Below the pieces are notes generated by a model, which was given only the letters and a program-made list of their open reading frames with translations, made no database searches and had not been told where the DNA came from. This document shows positions 19,215 to 29,462 of a DNA stretch of 64,000 nt, piece after piece. Each line of letters opens with the position of its first letter. The stretch's first letter is position 1. The DNA is from Ceratodon purpureus (taxonomy: Eukaryota; Streptophyta; Bryopsida; Pseudoditrichales; Ditrichaceae): the NCBI GenBank assembly GCA_014871385.1, contig CM026426.1, positions 30,059,452-30,123,451 of the forward strand, read 5' to 3'. A program made the position numbers and the translations under genes.

Positions 19215-21410
19215 TCACTTCTTTGTCTTCTTGTGGCTCTCCTGCTCGCGATCCTTCGACCTGGTCACCCGCGGCTCTGATCCGCCCGCCCCTGCTGCTC
19301 GTGCCGCCTTGCGCCTAGCACTCCGTTCCGCCTTTGACTCCCTCTCCTGAGCCTCCAAAGACAACCGGGTAACGATCCGGGGCTTGGGAGAATTGGGCGA
19401 TTTCGGAATCATATGTGCGGGAGGAGTTCCGGACGTCGGAGTCTGAGTTTCAGTTCCGGTGGTCCTGACCGGAGAGCTCCCATGCGTCTCTGAGTCGGAC
19501 TCGGAAATCGTAATCGGCTCCTTCCTTTTCCGCAACCTCCGGAACTCACCGACAGTGTTCTGAGGGGAACCTGCTGCTGGCGTTCCGGTGGGAGTAGGCG
19601 TCACCGTTCCGGTCTTGGCTGTGGGTGAAGGGGTCAATCCCCCCTCCTGAGTTACTCGGGTCCGTCCGGGTGGTGAAATAGGTCGTCCCCATTCCGGTCC
19701 CGCTACCTCCCCTCGGTAATTCGCAATGATCACTTCATCTCCGAGTCGTGGAAGAACATCCGGCGGCACGGTCCGAGTCACCTGTTCCGAAACCGTCCTC
19801 TCCTCGATCCGCCTCTCGGTGACTGTCGTTCCGGTCACCTGCACCTGTCCGGTGGGGATCGCGCAGCTCTGCTGGACTGTACTGGTTCCGGGTGACACCG
19901 CCTGTGCTTGGACTTCTCGGATCGCCTCCGCAATCGTCCGATTTGTCATGGCGGCTTCTTCGGCCGTCATCTGTTCTGCTGCTTGGAGGTTACTCCCTAT
20001 CGGGGTTCGGAACCCCACTCCGCGAGATTCTCCTACCACGGCACGGGAGGGCGATCCGGGGAGCGGAAGACCCCGGCCAGCGCCTACGAGACTGGGACTT
20101 CCGGTGCTCGGATTGAGCAGCTGCCGGACCTTCTTCAGGATCATGTTCATCGAATGCTCGCACTTGGAGAGGATCTTGATAATCTTCTGCTTGTCCTCGA
20201 AATCAGCCGGCTGCACTACGTTCTCATCGAACAGCCGGGCCTTGTTGATTACCGCTCCGGAACTTCCCACCAACTTCCGAAGCTCCCCCAAAGTCTCCTC
20301 CTGCTCGGCGTGGAACTTACGGATCTCGTCACTCTTCGCCGCCAGCTCCTTCGTCAACTCCTGCAACTGAAGCTCCAGCCGCTTCTTCTCACTCCGGAGA
20401 GTTGGGGCATCCTTCAACAACTCCACTTCTCGGATCACCTCTTCCGGTAAGCACCCTCCCAGCGCTGTACAGACCCTCCGGAACAGGGTTTCGATCCGAT
20501 CATAAGAAGCTTGAGCCCGGTGAGTCTCCTCCCGAATTCCCCGAAACAGGTCCACCGGAAATCCCCGATCGGAACTGACCTCTCTCCGTTCCGGATCTCC
20601 CCGGGCCGTAGACGGTTCCGCGTGTCGTGACGCGGGCTGCTCCGATCTCGATCTGGACTGAGCCCTAGCAGCGCCAGGGTTCGGAACTTCCCTCGTATCG
20701 TCCTCATCCTCCGAGTCCGTTGTATCAGAGGGCTCACCTCGCGGATCGGGTTCCATTCCGGGCGGAATCTCCGAGAAGTTGAGGCAGTTCTTCGCGTGCG
20801 TATACGTCTCGTCCTCCTTATCGGTCAGCAAGTCATTCGCATGGTAAAGGTGAAAGAGGTAAGGGGAGAGTGGGGTCGGCTTCTTTCCGATCGTCGGAAC
20901 CATCTTCTGCACCACTTCCGCCATGAGTGCAGCCCAATTTACCGGACGTTCTCCTGTATACGCTCCGAGGATGGTATTCCCGACCGTAATGGTAACTTGT
21001 GCCGGTTTCTGCGGATATAGGATCGGGACGAGGAAAGCTAAGACCTGCCTCTGCCTCCTATCCTTGCAGGCGTCTATCTCGTATCCATTGTTCCTATGGA
21101 TCTTCCCGTGGAACCTATCCTGCACGTACTGATCCGTCCGGGTCGCCCAAAGGAGTCCCTTCTGCTCGAAACCGTAAGCTTCCGCCCACTGTTCCGCATT
21201 CCACAGCGTGGGCTTGCCTCGGATCGTTTTATCCCACCGGTTGTCCGGACCTTCCAGGACCTCCCTCACCATCACCTCACTCTTCAGTAACCACGGCCGT
21301 GCCAACAATCCCTCACACCTCATCCGAGTGAGGTCGGTGATCAGTTCCTCCATATCCGATTCCTTCACTGGAGTTCCGGGGCTAAGGACGCAACACTGAA
21401 CGCGTGCCAT
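19215..21410 (-). CDS. LTR-encoded accessory protein (5' LTR copy)
   Basis: 731 codons, ATG 21408-21410 in good context (G at +4), identical to the copy at 9506-11701. It lies about 150 bases downstream of the TATA box at 21563-21569, and I see no earlier AUG in the predicted leader. It would thus be the first ORF on the genomic RNA, ahead of gag. Domains: N-terminal globular (1-210), acidic patch, Arg/Ser stretch, coiled coil (about 328-382), Thr/Pro-rich region, basic tail. A similar globular-then-coiled-coil layout is seen in the extra ORF of element C. Candidate roles (RNA/DNA binding, silencing control, particle function) are speculative. Confidence 0.87.
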   Translation of the reverse strand: MARVQCCVLSPGTPVKESDMEELITDLTRMRCEGLLARPWLLKSEVMVREVLEGPDNRWDKTIRGKPTLWNAEQWAEAYGFEQKGLLWATRTDQYVQDRFHGKIHRNNGYEIDACKDRRQRQVLAFLVPILYPQKPAQVTITVGNTILGAYTGERPVNWAALMAEVVQKMVPTIGKKPTPLSPYLFHLYHANDLLTDKEDETYTHAKNCLNFSEIPPGMEPDPRGEPSDTTDSEDEDDTREVPNPGAARAQSRSRSEQPASRHAEPSTARGDPERREVSSDRGFPVDLFRGIREETHRAQASYDRIETLFRRVCTALGGCLPEEVIREVELLKDAPTLRSEKKRLELQLQELTKELAAKSDEIRKFHAEQEETLGELRKLVGSSGAVINKARLFDENVVQPADFEDKQKIIKILSKCEHSMNMILKKVRQLLNPSTGSPSLVGAGRGLPLPGSPSRAVVGESRGVGFRTPIGSNLQAAEQMTAEEAAMTNRTIAEAIREVQAQAVSPGTSTVQQSCAIPTGQVQVTGTTVTERRIEERTVSEQVTRTVPPDVLPRLGDEVIIANYRGEVAGPEWGRPISPPGRTRVTQEGGLTPSPTAKTGTVTPTPTGTPAAGSPQNTVGEFRRLRKRKEPITISESDSETHGSSPVRTTGTETQTPTSGTPPAHMIPKSPNSPKPRIVTRLSLEAQERESKAERSARRKAARAAGAGGSEPRVTRSKDREQESHKKTKK

Positions 21411-21544
21411 CTCTACTCCTCACTTCTCTCCCTCTACGATCCGACAGCAAGAAACCCGGCAATCCAACTGCCGGTGAATCGGAAAAGACAAGGACACCTC
21501 ACCGCTCTTTCACTCTCTACTCCCAGTTCGCAAAAAGGAACTCC

Positions 21545-21615
21545 AAACCCTAACACCCTCGCTTATATACCCCCGGCATAATAAACGCTGTGGCGGCCCG
21601 TAATTGCAGCCGCCA
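21545..21615 (-). promoter_or_regulatory. LTR promoter module (5' LTR copy)
   Basis: Telo-box 21545-21552, TATATAA 21563-21569, and the GCC-box inverted repeat 21591-21597/21609-21615 upstream. This copy is placed to drive the genomic transcript; the predicted start is about 25-35 bases below the TATA box, giving a leader of about 125 bases. The leader contains a 6-bp hairpin (ccggca/tgccgg, 21456-21461 and 21469-21474). Confidence 0.65.
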
Positions 21616-21934
21616 ACGTACCGGGGTAAACGCCTATCCGAGTCATGATGACTTCCGCGTCGCTTCGGATCCTTGACGCGGTTACAGTAACGGTCAGTAC
21701 TCGGATCGTCCACCCGTTCCGTATCTTATCTTCCGAGTTTCCGGGATCCAGGTTCCGGGGACACTTCCTACGTTAACTGTTTTAACGTTTCTGGAGTATC
21801 CGATTTGCGTTAACTACTAATGCTGCTAGTGTCTGGCCAGTTTTTACCTAATTAACCAAAAAAATGAAAAATAAATGAAATACTTACGCCGGCTGGGGCC
21901 TTTCCGGTTTATTCTGAATTTCTCGGATCCCACA

Positions 21935-21939
21935 CGGTG
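21935..21939. other. Target-site duplication of element B, right copy
   Basis: cggtg directly after the CA end of the 5' LTR at 21934; matches 8568-8572. Confidence 0.92.
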
Positions 21940-23063
21940 ACTGTAGTCCCTGTCACCTCCGCCTGACCGGTGGGGATCGCGCAGCCTTGCTGAACCGTGC
22001 TGGCTCCGGGTGACGCCACCTGTCCTTGGTGTTCCCGGATCATATCTGCGATCGTCCGAGCCGGCTTGAAGATATCCGCGTCAACCGCCATCTGCTCCTC
22101 AAGCTGGAGGTTGCGCTCTATTGGGGTCCGGAATCCTACCCCACGAGATTGCCCTACAACGGTCCGGGAGGGAGATCCATGAAACGGGTGGTTCCGACAA
22201 ACGGTTCCGACGCTAGGACTTCCGACTCCCGGATTGAGCAACTGCCAAACCTTCTTCAGAATCTGGTTCATCGAGTGCTCGCATTTGGAGAGAATCGTGA
22301 TGATCTTCTGCTTGTTCTCCAAATCTGCAGGCTGCAATACATTCTCGTCGAACAACCGGGCCTTGTTGACTACAGCACCCGAATTCCCCACCAACTTCCA
22401 AAGCTCCCCCAAGGTCTCCTCTTGCTCGGCATGGAACTTCCGGATCTCCTCGCTCTTCGTCGCCAGTTCCATCGTAAGCTCCTGCAACTGAAGCTCCAAC
22501 TGCTTTTTCTCACTCCGAAGTTTCGGGGCGTCCTTCAAAAGCTCTACCTCTCGGATCACCTCCTCCGGTAAACAGCCCCCGAGAGACGTACAGACCCTCC
22601 TGAACAGTGTCTCGATCCGATCGTAAGAGGCCTGCGCCTGATGAATTTCCTCCGGAATCCCCCGGAATAGTTCAACCGGAAATCCCCGCTCGGAAATGAC
22701 CTCCTTCCGTTCCGTATCTCCCCGGGCCGTGGAGGGCTCCGGGTGCTGCGATGCAGCGTGTTCCGATCGTGACTTGGACTGAGCCTTCGTAGCGCCGGGA
22801 TTCGGAATGATCGTTGTATCATCATCCCGTTCCGTGGACGCTGTATGCGAGGTTTCGCCGTGCGGTTCGACATCCATCCCTGGTGGAACCTCAGCAAAGG
22901 TGAGGAAGTTCTTCGCCGTCGTATAATCCTCCTCCTCCCTCTCCCTCAGCAAACTATACGAGTGGTAAAGGTGGTAGAGAAAAGGGCTGATCGGGGTCGG
23001 CTTCTTTCCGATCGATGGCACCATCTTCTGCACGGTTTCCGCTATGAGCGCGGCCCAATTCAC
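21940..23063 (-). pseudogene. Middle part of the LTR-encoded ORF in the solo LTR
   Basis: Homologous to about residues 158-545 of the 731-codon protein, from the VNWAALIAETVQKM block through the acidic patch, Arg/Ser stretch and coiled coil. It is separated from the N-terminal piece (23159-23530) by a one-base deletion near 23170 and from the C-terminal piece by the insertion of element B. Confidence 0.82.
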
Positions 23064-23158
23064 CGGACGTTCCCCCGTGTACGCTCCGAAGATGGTGTTC
23101 CCGACCGTAATGGTGACCTGTTCCGGTTTCAGCGGATACAGGATCGGAACGAGGAAGG

Positions 23159-23530
23159 CTAAGACCTGTCATGTCTCCTATCCTTGCAGGGGTCTATCTC
23201 GTATCCGTTATTCTTATGGATCTTCCCGTGAAACCTATCCTGTACGTACTTATCCGTCCGGGTTGCCCAAAGGAGTCTGTTCTGCTCGAAGTCGTAAGTT
23301 TCCGCCCACCGTTCCGCACTCCACAGCGTGGGCTTGCCCCGGATTGTATTGTCCCACCTATTATCCGGTCCGTCCAGGATCTCCCTCACCATCGCCTCAT
23401 TCTTCAACAACCACGGTTGTGATAGCAAACCCTGGCACCTCATCTGGGTGAGATCGTCAATCAACTCTTCCATATCCGACTCTCTCACCGGAGTGCCGGG
23501 ACTAAGAACTCTACACTGAACGTGCGCCAT
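23159..23530 (-). pseudogene. N-terminal part of the LTR-encoded ORF in the solo LTR
   Basis: 123 codons from ATG 23528-23530, collinear with residues 1-120 of the element B protein. It breaks frame where the intact copy reads CKDRRQRQ, because of a one-base deletion. The start codon and spacing to the TATA box match those in element B. Confidence 0.82.
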
Positions 23531-24053
23531 TTCTACGTCTCACTTCTCTCCCTTTGCGATCCGACAGCAAGAAACCCGGCAATCCAACTGCCAGTGAATC
23601 GGAAAAGACAAGACACCTCACCGCTCTTTCACTCTCTACTCCCAGTCCGCAAAAAGGAACTCCAAACCCTAACATCCTCGCTTATATACCCAGGGCATCA
23701 TAAACGCTGCGGCGGCCCGTAATTGCAGCCGCCACCGTACCGAACTAGACGCCTATCCGAGTCATGATGACTTCCGCGTCGTTTGGGATCCTAGACGCGG
23801 TTACAGTAACGGTCAGTTCTCGGATCGTCAACCCTTTCCGTGTTTTCTCTTCCGAGTTTCCGGAATGAAGGTTCCGAGAATACTTCCTCCGTTAACTGTT
23901 TTAAGGTTTCTCGAGTATCCGGTTTGCGTTAACTCCTAATGCAGCTAGTGTCTAGCTAGTTTTTACCTAATTAACCAAAAAAATGAAAAATTAATGGAAT
24001 ACTAACTCCGGATGAGGCTCTTCCGGTTTATTCTGAGTTCCTCGGGTCCCACA

Positions 24054-24058
24054 CGGCA
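24054..24058. other. Target-site duplication of the solo LTR, right copy
   Basis: cggca directly after the LTR end at 24053; matches 7003-7007. Confidence 0.9.
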
Positions 24059-24306
24059 GAAGACGCTGCGCTGGTGCAAATTGTGGCAAAGAATTGTCAG
24101 CGGAATGGCTTAATAGTTTCGGAGCAAACCAGGTACGGCAACCGGCACTTCGCACACCGAAGCTCGAGGGCCGCGTAAGCTGTGTTAGTCTTGGAGGCGG
24201 AGATGCAGCCTATGCCGCATCAACGAACTTTGAGTCCCCTACAGCTAGAGTGCTCGGTTCAATTTCTCTTGCTTCGATCTTGTTTGCGAATCGTCGATTC
24301 TCTTGA
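24059..24306 (+). pseudogene. RING-like zinc-finger ORF, 3' part
   Basis: Continues the frame cut at 7007. It contributes CAGANC (the likely last metal pair), a KELSAEWLNSFG helix and a Ser/Ala-rich C-terminus, ending at TGA 24304-24306. Without the 17 kb insertion this and 6806-7007 form one 149-codon frame. Confidence 0.6.
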
Positions 24307-25781
24307 AATTTTGTTCCGCAGAATAGGAACATGTCTTTGCTGTTCATTAATTCCTGCTTGTGAAAGGGAGTGGATAACGCATGGCTATGTCGTGCGGTGA
24401 CTCGGGATCATTTCCAGAATAACAGGGAAATGTGTAGCATTGCGTAAGTCCTCTGTGAAGTTTGTTTGCCATCCATACTATAACTAATTCTGTAGTGAAA
24501 GGGGTCCATTAAATAGGTTTTCCGCGAAATGTTGGCTCAGTGAGTGTCACGCTTGGCTAGAAACGTCCAACGGCAAAGTTTAATACATTTTTTTTGCGTT
24601 ACATACATTTTTTTCGCGTTGGGGTGACAAGTTCAAGGTTCGACTTTGGGGGTCGAGCTGCTGTCTTCTTGGTTCCGTTTCAGTGTGAGAGGGAAATTTA
24701 GCCACTGCGTTCAGGATTTCGGATCACCGAAGTGGCAGTGACGTGTAGAGAGTTTGCGTAGAGAGTGTCTCCTGTAATTTGTTCGTCCTCCAACGACGCG
24801 GTAAGTGAGTCAGTGACGTCTCGCAGTTTCACATTAGTTTCGAGGCAGAGCGCAAAGTTGGAGGTCACTTTATTCTAGGTGTGTTGAACGTGAGGAATGC
24901 GAAACTGCTGAATCAGGTTATGGCCCGTGGGGGTTAACTGTGGTCGCTTTGAGGCACTGTGCTCGCGATGAGTCACATGGCTTCCGGAGTGCTCCAGTTC
25001 TTTCACCGGATGTTGCAATGTAAGGGTAAGCACTCTGTTCTTTGGCAGTGCTGCAGTTTCTTGGACCGCAGTTTCTCAGCTTCTCTACGTGAGTCAGGCG
25101 CGTTGAAGGCGTTCATATCATTGATGGCTGTGGCGTGAGGCCGTTGTCACTGCTTGGGACTTTGTGCATTGCAAGGATGGCGACCAATCACGTGGATCAC
25201 TGATCAGCGTCACTTGTCCGCTGCGTGCCGTGAGTGTGGAGAGGTCAGGGAACTGGTCGCTGCCTCCGTTCTGAAGGTGGACAGTTTTTTCTTTTTTTTC
25301 CCTTTCAGTGCCATTGCACTTTGCTGGCACATTGACATAGACGTGGATACAGCAATGGAAAGTGGTCTAAGTCTGAAAGTGGATACTGCCACCGCAAAGT
25401 CAGACTCACGACAAAACATCATGTCTAGTGAATGCACAGGGTTGCACTAGCTTCTCAAACCCTCTTTGGCGCCCCAGGTAAGTGCAACATTACTGTGATG
25501 TGTAGGAGGTTTACTTTCTGATGACTCCCTCGTTGTAAAAGCACTTACATGGCCTCCTGGTCACTGGACTTTCCGTGAGCCACTTTCCATTGCTGCAAAT
25601 CCTGAGAGTTCACTTCCTTGCCCAACCTCGCTGCGAAAGCACTGTGATCCCGCTTTAGTCACTGGCATTTCCCTAACTGGATGATACGCACTGTTTTTTC
25701 ATGGTCACTCACTTTGCAATGCGGATTCAAGGTAAGTACTCGGCATGCCGAGGTTTTTGATTTCTGGACTGCTGTCTTTAT
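24307..25781. other. Non-coding host stretch
   Basis: No gene supported. There is a short tandem duplication of a T-run phrase (acatttttttNgcgtt) at about 24584-24620, and several CAG-GTAAGT-like donor phrases (25478, 25732) without clear exons. Confidence 0.4.
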
Positions 25782-26762
25782 TTGGAGTTCGCAATGCACT
25801 CAATAGGGCTGAGTATTGGACATGGCGTGTGTGTCAATGTTGCAGTTCATGTGGGGTCGGCTTCAGGGACTCCAGTTTCAGTGAAGCAGGAGGGAGCACG
25901 CACGCCATCGTCGGGACAAGGCCGGACACCAGGGCCTACAAGTTGGAGGACACCGATGTCGAGTGCGGGAAGGGTGTCGGCTGAGGGAAGGGTGGGGCAT
26001 CCGGATACTTCGGTGCTGAAGACCCCCCCAGTGAAGACTGCATCCGGGGTTGCGTCCAAGGCACCTTCAATCTAGAAGATATACATCGTGCACGACACCA
26101 CTTTGTTCCCTGAAACCGAAGAGGTCTATCTGAGCCAGACACATCTTTCTGATCACAGAAGGCTTCCTACAAGAGGTGGCGAGGTAACGAATACGATGAT
26201 CCCAGAGACCTTGCCTAACAGTCAGGGTGGGGTGGGAGAGAATGTGGAGATTAAGGAGGGCGAGATTGAGGATGTGCTCCCGGACTCCATCGTGGTAGAG
26301 GAGGGTGAGAGGGCATCATCCCCAAGCAGCGACGCAGTTCCGGAGACAAGGATGGCGACAGACGAGTCCGAGGAAGGTGGCGGATACACAGTCGTAGAGG
26401 AAACCGAGGTAGCAGCACAAACTTCCTCTCCGACAAAGAAGGGAAACACTGTCGTAGGATAAAGAACTCCCAGCACGCGACGCCAAGCCGCGTTGCACAA
26501 TAAGTTATGTCCTGCGCCGGGTGTCACTCCAGGGACTCCAAGTGAAGGTGTTGTGCTGCCAGGGGCAAAGAAGGTAGCTTCGGGACGAGGGCGGGTCGGA
26601 CATGGAGTGGCACGGGGAGAGAAGGGCTGCAATATGAAGCCCCTGGCAGCATTTGGGCTGCAAGAGAAGTTCAAAGCACCAGCGGTGGTCAGTGACACAA
26701 CGAAGGGTCGAGGACAAGGGAGCAAGCCAGCAAAGCGGAAACGCGATGGAGGTACAGAGTAG
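25782..26762 (+). pseudogene. Decayed Ser/Thr/Pro/Gly-rich protein frame
   Basis: Three open stretches (25782-26075, 26088-26462, 26493-26762) lie in one frame, separated only by TAG 26073-26075 and TAA 26460-26462. The conceptual product has a Thr/Pro/Gly-rich region, an acidic middle (NVEIKEGEIEDVLPDSIVVEEGE) and a basic C-terminus with KPAKRKR, which looks like a nuclear signal. The composition recalls the C-terminal half of the element B LTR protein, but I see no direct alignment. Family unknown. Confidence 0.45.
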
Positions 26763-27513
26763 AATCTGCAGGTGAAAGAGATTGGGAGAAGTGCCAAGGG
26801 TTGTACAGGATCCACCATGCCCACGGACCACTGGTTAAGGGGCTGCGTGTGATACTTTTGCAAACGGGAGGAAGGTACAGGGTATATAGTTGCGTGTATG
26901 CATTTCAGGCTATAAGTTTGCGAAGGCTCTGTTCCATGAGGCTCTTCGCCACTGGTTAGAATGAACATATGCATCTTTGTGGTGTAGTGGATTTTTTTGT
27001 AATATGAAGTAAAATGTTTGCTACTTGGGTATGTTGTTGTGAGCGTCAGATGATGAACTGCAGTACTTGTAAGTGAAATGCAGCTTGAGTCGCATACTGT
27101 AACCCAGTCCAGCACAGATTTCTACGAGGAGTCAAGAACGAAGCGTCATACTTTGTATGAAACATTTACCAACTGAAATGAAGGGAATGACAGTATAAAA
27201 TGCAATGCAATGTGTTGGTGCATGAACTGCACAGCAGTGGAGAACTATGGGATTATGGGATGCACTGTATAACTATTCCGTATTGAAGAAGGCCATGACT
27301 ATGTCGGAGCTGAATATGAAGGCAGGTTTAGTGATAATACTGCATGATAGCTTCACTCTCGCAATCCCTACAACATGTGACCCTGCACGATATTTGTCTT
27401 CGGTAATGCACTATGAAGATTCAAGAATCGCCTTTCATACAAACTTTGATGAAACTTTTTGTTCGAGGCGACTGTCAAAGAAAGGTGGCGTCTTTGACTG
27501 GCCCGCTGCCAGA
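26763..27513. other. Non-coding host stretch
   Basis: Nothing recognisable. Open frames here are short and lack domain or composition support. Confidence 0.35.
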
Positions 27514-27604
27514 GCACTTACATGCCCCTGCATTCATGGTAATTTACGGTCTCCACTGCCTAAGCACTTACGTGCCCCCGCATTCATTAGAATTTACGGT
27601 CTCC
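27514..27604. repeat. 50-bp tandem duplication
   Basis: gcacttacatgcccctgcat at 27514 recurs as gcacttacgtgcccccgcat at 27564, with the following aatttacggtctcc also duplicated: exact 50-bp period, a few substitutions. A third relative of the GCACTTAC phrase is at 25543. Confidence 0.75.
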
Positions 27605-28039
27605 GTCTTCCATAGCTATCGCTTTGAAGTTTACTTCCATCGCATCACCCGCTGCAAAAGCACTGTGATTACGCTTTGGTCACTGCAGTGGCCTCCTACT
27701 TGCCTGAACTGATATTTCCGAAGCTCACTGTGATATTTCTAGGGGTATCCTGGGCAAGTTACGAACTTCCCTACCGCTTAAAGCCTTCACGTGATATAAT
27801 TAAATTGCAAACCAAACTGAGTTCAAGGACTGGTTGACATACAAATAGGTACCGAGACCCAGCTGGTCAGTTCGAGATTGACGGAACTGTGCGCAATTAG
27901 AGCTTTGACGCAAAGTAAAGCACTGGGAGAGGCGGTAGGATCTAGAAGCAGGAAAGTGGCAAGCATACACACAACTGACATGCGAGCCGGATTTTATGAG
28001 AAAATTTCGTCTACAGGGGACATGTTCGTATATACAAGG

Positions 28040-28282
28040 TCAGTTCATGTAGTGCACGACGGCTTTTCTACCCAAAAAATTTCGTCCCTCAGGTCTCTTT
28101 GCAGCTTCCTCCACAAGCCTCTTTGTGACTTCTTCTGCTAACTTTTTAGCCACTTCCTCTGCCTCGAGCCTTCTGCTCACGTTGTCAAGCCGAGCTTGTG
28201 CAGCATCACGCTGTATTTGAAGCGCCCTGAGCTCTTCATCCATCTGCGAAACTTTCAAACTCAGTACTTCTCATTCACCAAA
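28040..28282 (-). CDS. Coiled-coil exon candidate (unrecognised)
   Basis: About 70 codons of heptad-like sequence (MDEELRALQIQRDAAQARLD and following RLEAEEVAKKLAEE). A short distance upstream on the same strand is another exon candidate (28370-28448). It could be part of a minus-strand host gene. No family recognised. Confidence 0.35.
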
Positions 28283-28369
28283 ATCACTTATTGTGAATAG
28301 AAATAAGTTCTCTGATACGCGGACCTGGAAGGTATGACCAACAGTTTTGAATCTGGAGGTCTTTACCTT

Positions 28370-28448
28370 GAAGTAAAGTTACAGCCTCGAGTCTGGCCAC
28401 CTCTTTCTGCCCCGGCTTCACCAATACTTTATCCGACACAATCTGGCA
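28370..28448 (-). CDS. Exon candidate (unrecognised)
   Basis: Bounded by a good acceptor (TTTCTCTGCCAG) and a donor (CAAG|GTAAAG). Encodes a basic helical stretch with VLVKPGQKEVARLEAV. The splice sites are the main support. Confidence 0.3.
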
Positions 28449-29462
28449 GAGAAAGGGAAAAAACTGTTGAATACGGAGTTGACGGACAACATGTCCGGAG
28501 ACTCTGATAATATCAAGCTGATGGTTGAATGAAGTGATCCATTGAAGTCAGGGAGGACATTGCCCAACATCTTCTGAACTATGAACGCAAAATCTCTGTT
28601 CTAGACTCTACCATACGCAGCGAGTGCAACAGAAATGACCGTGAGTGAAGAGGTGCACTACCATGTTGAATTGGGTGGTAACCGTCACTTCCTTCGCCCT
28701 TGTAGCAAAGGCAAGGGTATTGCGCGATTGCACGACATGGCTATGGGCAGGGCTCGTGGTGCAGATAACAGCAGTTATTGCATTTCCTCTCAATGAGTGC
28801 TGTAAGAACCTTGTACACTTGGAGTCTCTGTATGGTACATGTCCACTTTTCTTGCTTCCTCCACTGAAGGAAACAGGTACAACTTAGAACTCCAGATAGT
28901 CGGAACAGAGAGCAAGGCTAATACTCGACTCTTGCAAGAGGAGGCAGGCTGCGAGTGTGGTTATGAAAATCAAAATTTGGAAAATGCGACATGCCTAGGT
29001 TTCCGAGTACAAGTACTCAGAGTTAGAAGATTGCGGTTAATGTGAGCTCCTTCCTTCAGCCTAGCGCCATCAGCATGTGTTTGTGATGCTCTTTCGCTTC
29101 CAGCCAAGTCGACAAAATTCTGCCGAAGAGATCACTATTAGTGGAGTGGAAGAGCAACTGTTGGATGTTGTTCATTGCTAGGAGAGGTACATGTGTTATT
29201 AATCTGAAGTGCTATTATAAGCACTTACACTATGTTTCTGATTCAGGATTGTAGGCATTCCGCAATAAGCAATGGATTAGTTAAATACCGAGATTGGTAC
29301 TAAAGACATTGCTGGAGCCTCAGGAGCAACCCCAAAGGGATGGCTCTCCACCGTCTGCACGGGAAAGAGTTCAATTTATACAGGTATGCAGCCCGGCATC
29401 AATTTTGAAAACAAATAGGTAAACAGCATTTATATTCCTCTCATTCTCACGAAATACACACC

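Larger units (their letters stand above)
8573..21934 (-). mobile_element. Element B: complete Ty3/gypsy element with giant ORF-bearing LTRs
   Basis: 13,362 bp, minus strand, flanked by the 5-bp duplication cggtg. Both LTRs are 3,653 bp (8573-12225 and 18282-21934, offset 9,709). I found one difference between them (12209 g, 21918 a). The internal part is 6,056 bp: primer-binding site, gag, in-frame TGA, protease-RT-RNase H-integrase and polypurine tract. Each LTR carries an intact 731-codon sense ORF. The near-identical LTRs indicate a very recent insertion. One two-base insertion in the integrase C-terminus is the only coding defect I see. Class: non-chromodomain gypsy with a tRNA-Asp-like primer site. 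Confidence 0.96.
18282..21934 (-). repeat. Element B 5' LTR
   Basis: 3,653 bp, with one difference noticed against 8573-12225. Sense order from 21934 downward: U3 with inverted repeat 21770-21788, promoter module 21545-21615, leader, ORF 21410-19215, 933 bp non-coding, end at 18282, then the primer-binding site. Transcription from this LTR would carry the LTR ORF upstream of gag. Confidence 0.96.
21940..24053 (-). repeat. Solo LTR of the B family, right part
   Basis: Continues the solo LTR from 8572. Aligns with 10114-12225 of the intact LTR with many substitutions and some indels. It ends CCCACA at 24053, followed by the duplication cggca. It retains TATATAA (23682-23688), the telo-box (23664-23671) and the GCC-box inverted repeat (23711-23716/23728-23733). 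Confidence 0.92.

Noticed and set aside
7008..24053. The outer LTR copy read as a full second element
   Set aside because: Its two halves join into a single LTR with no internal region, and host target duplication lies directly on both sides.
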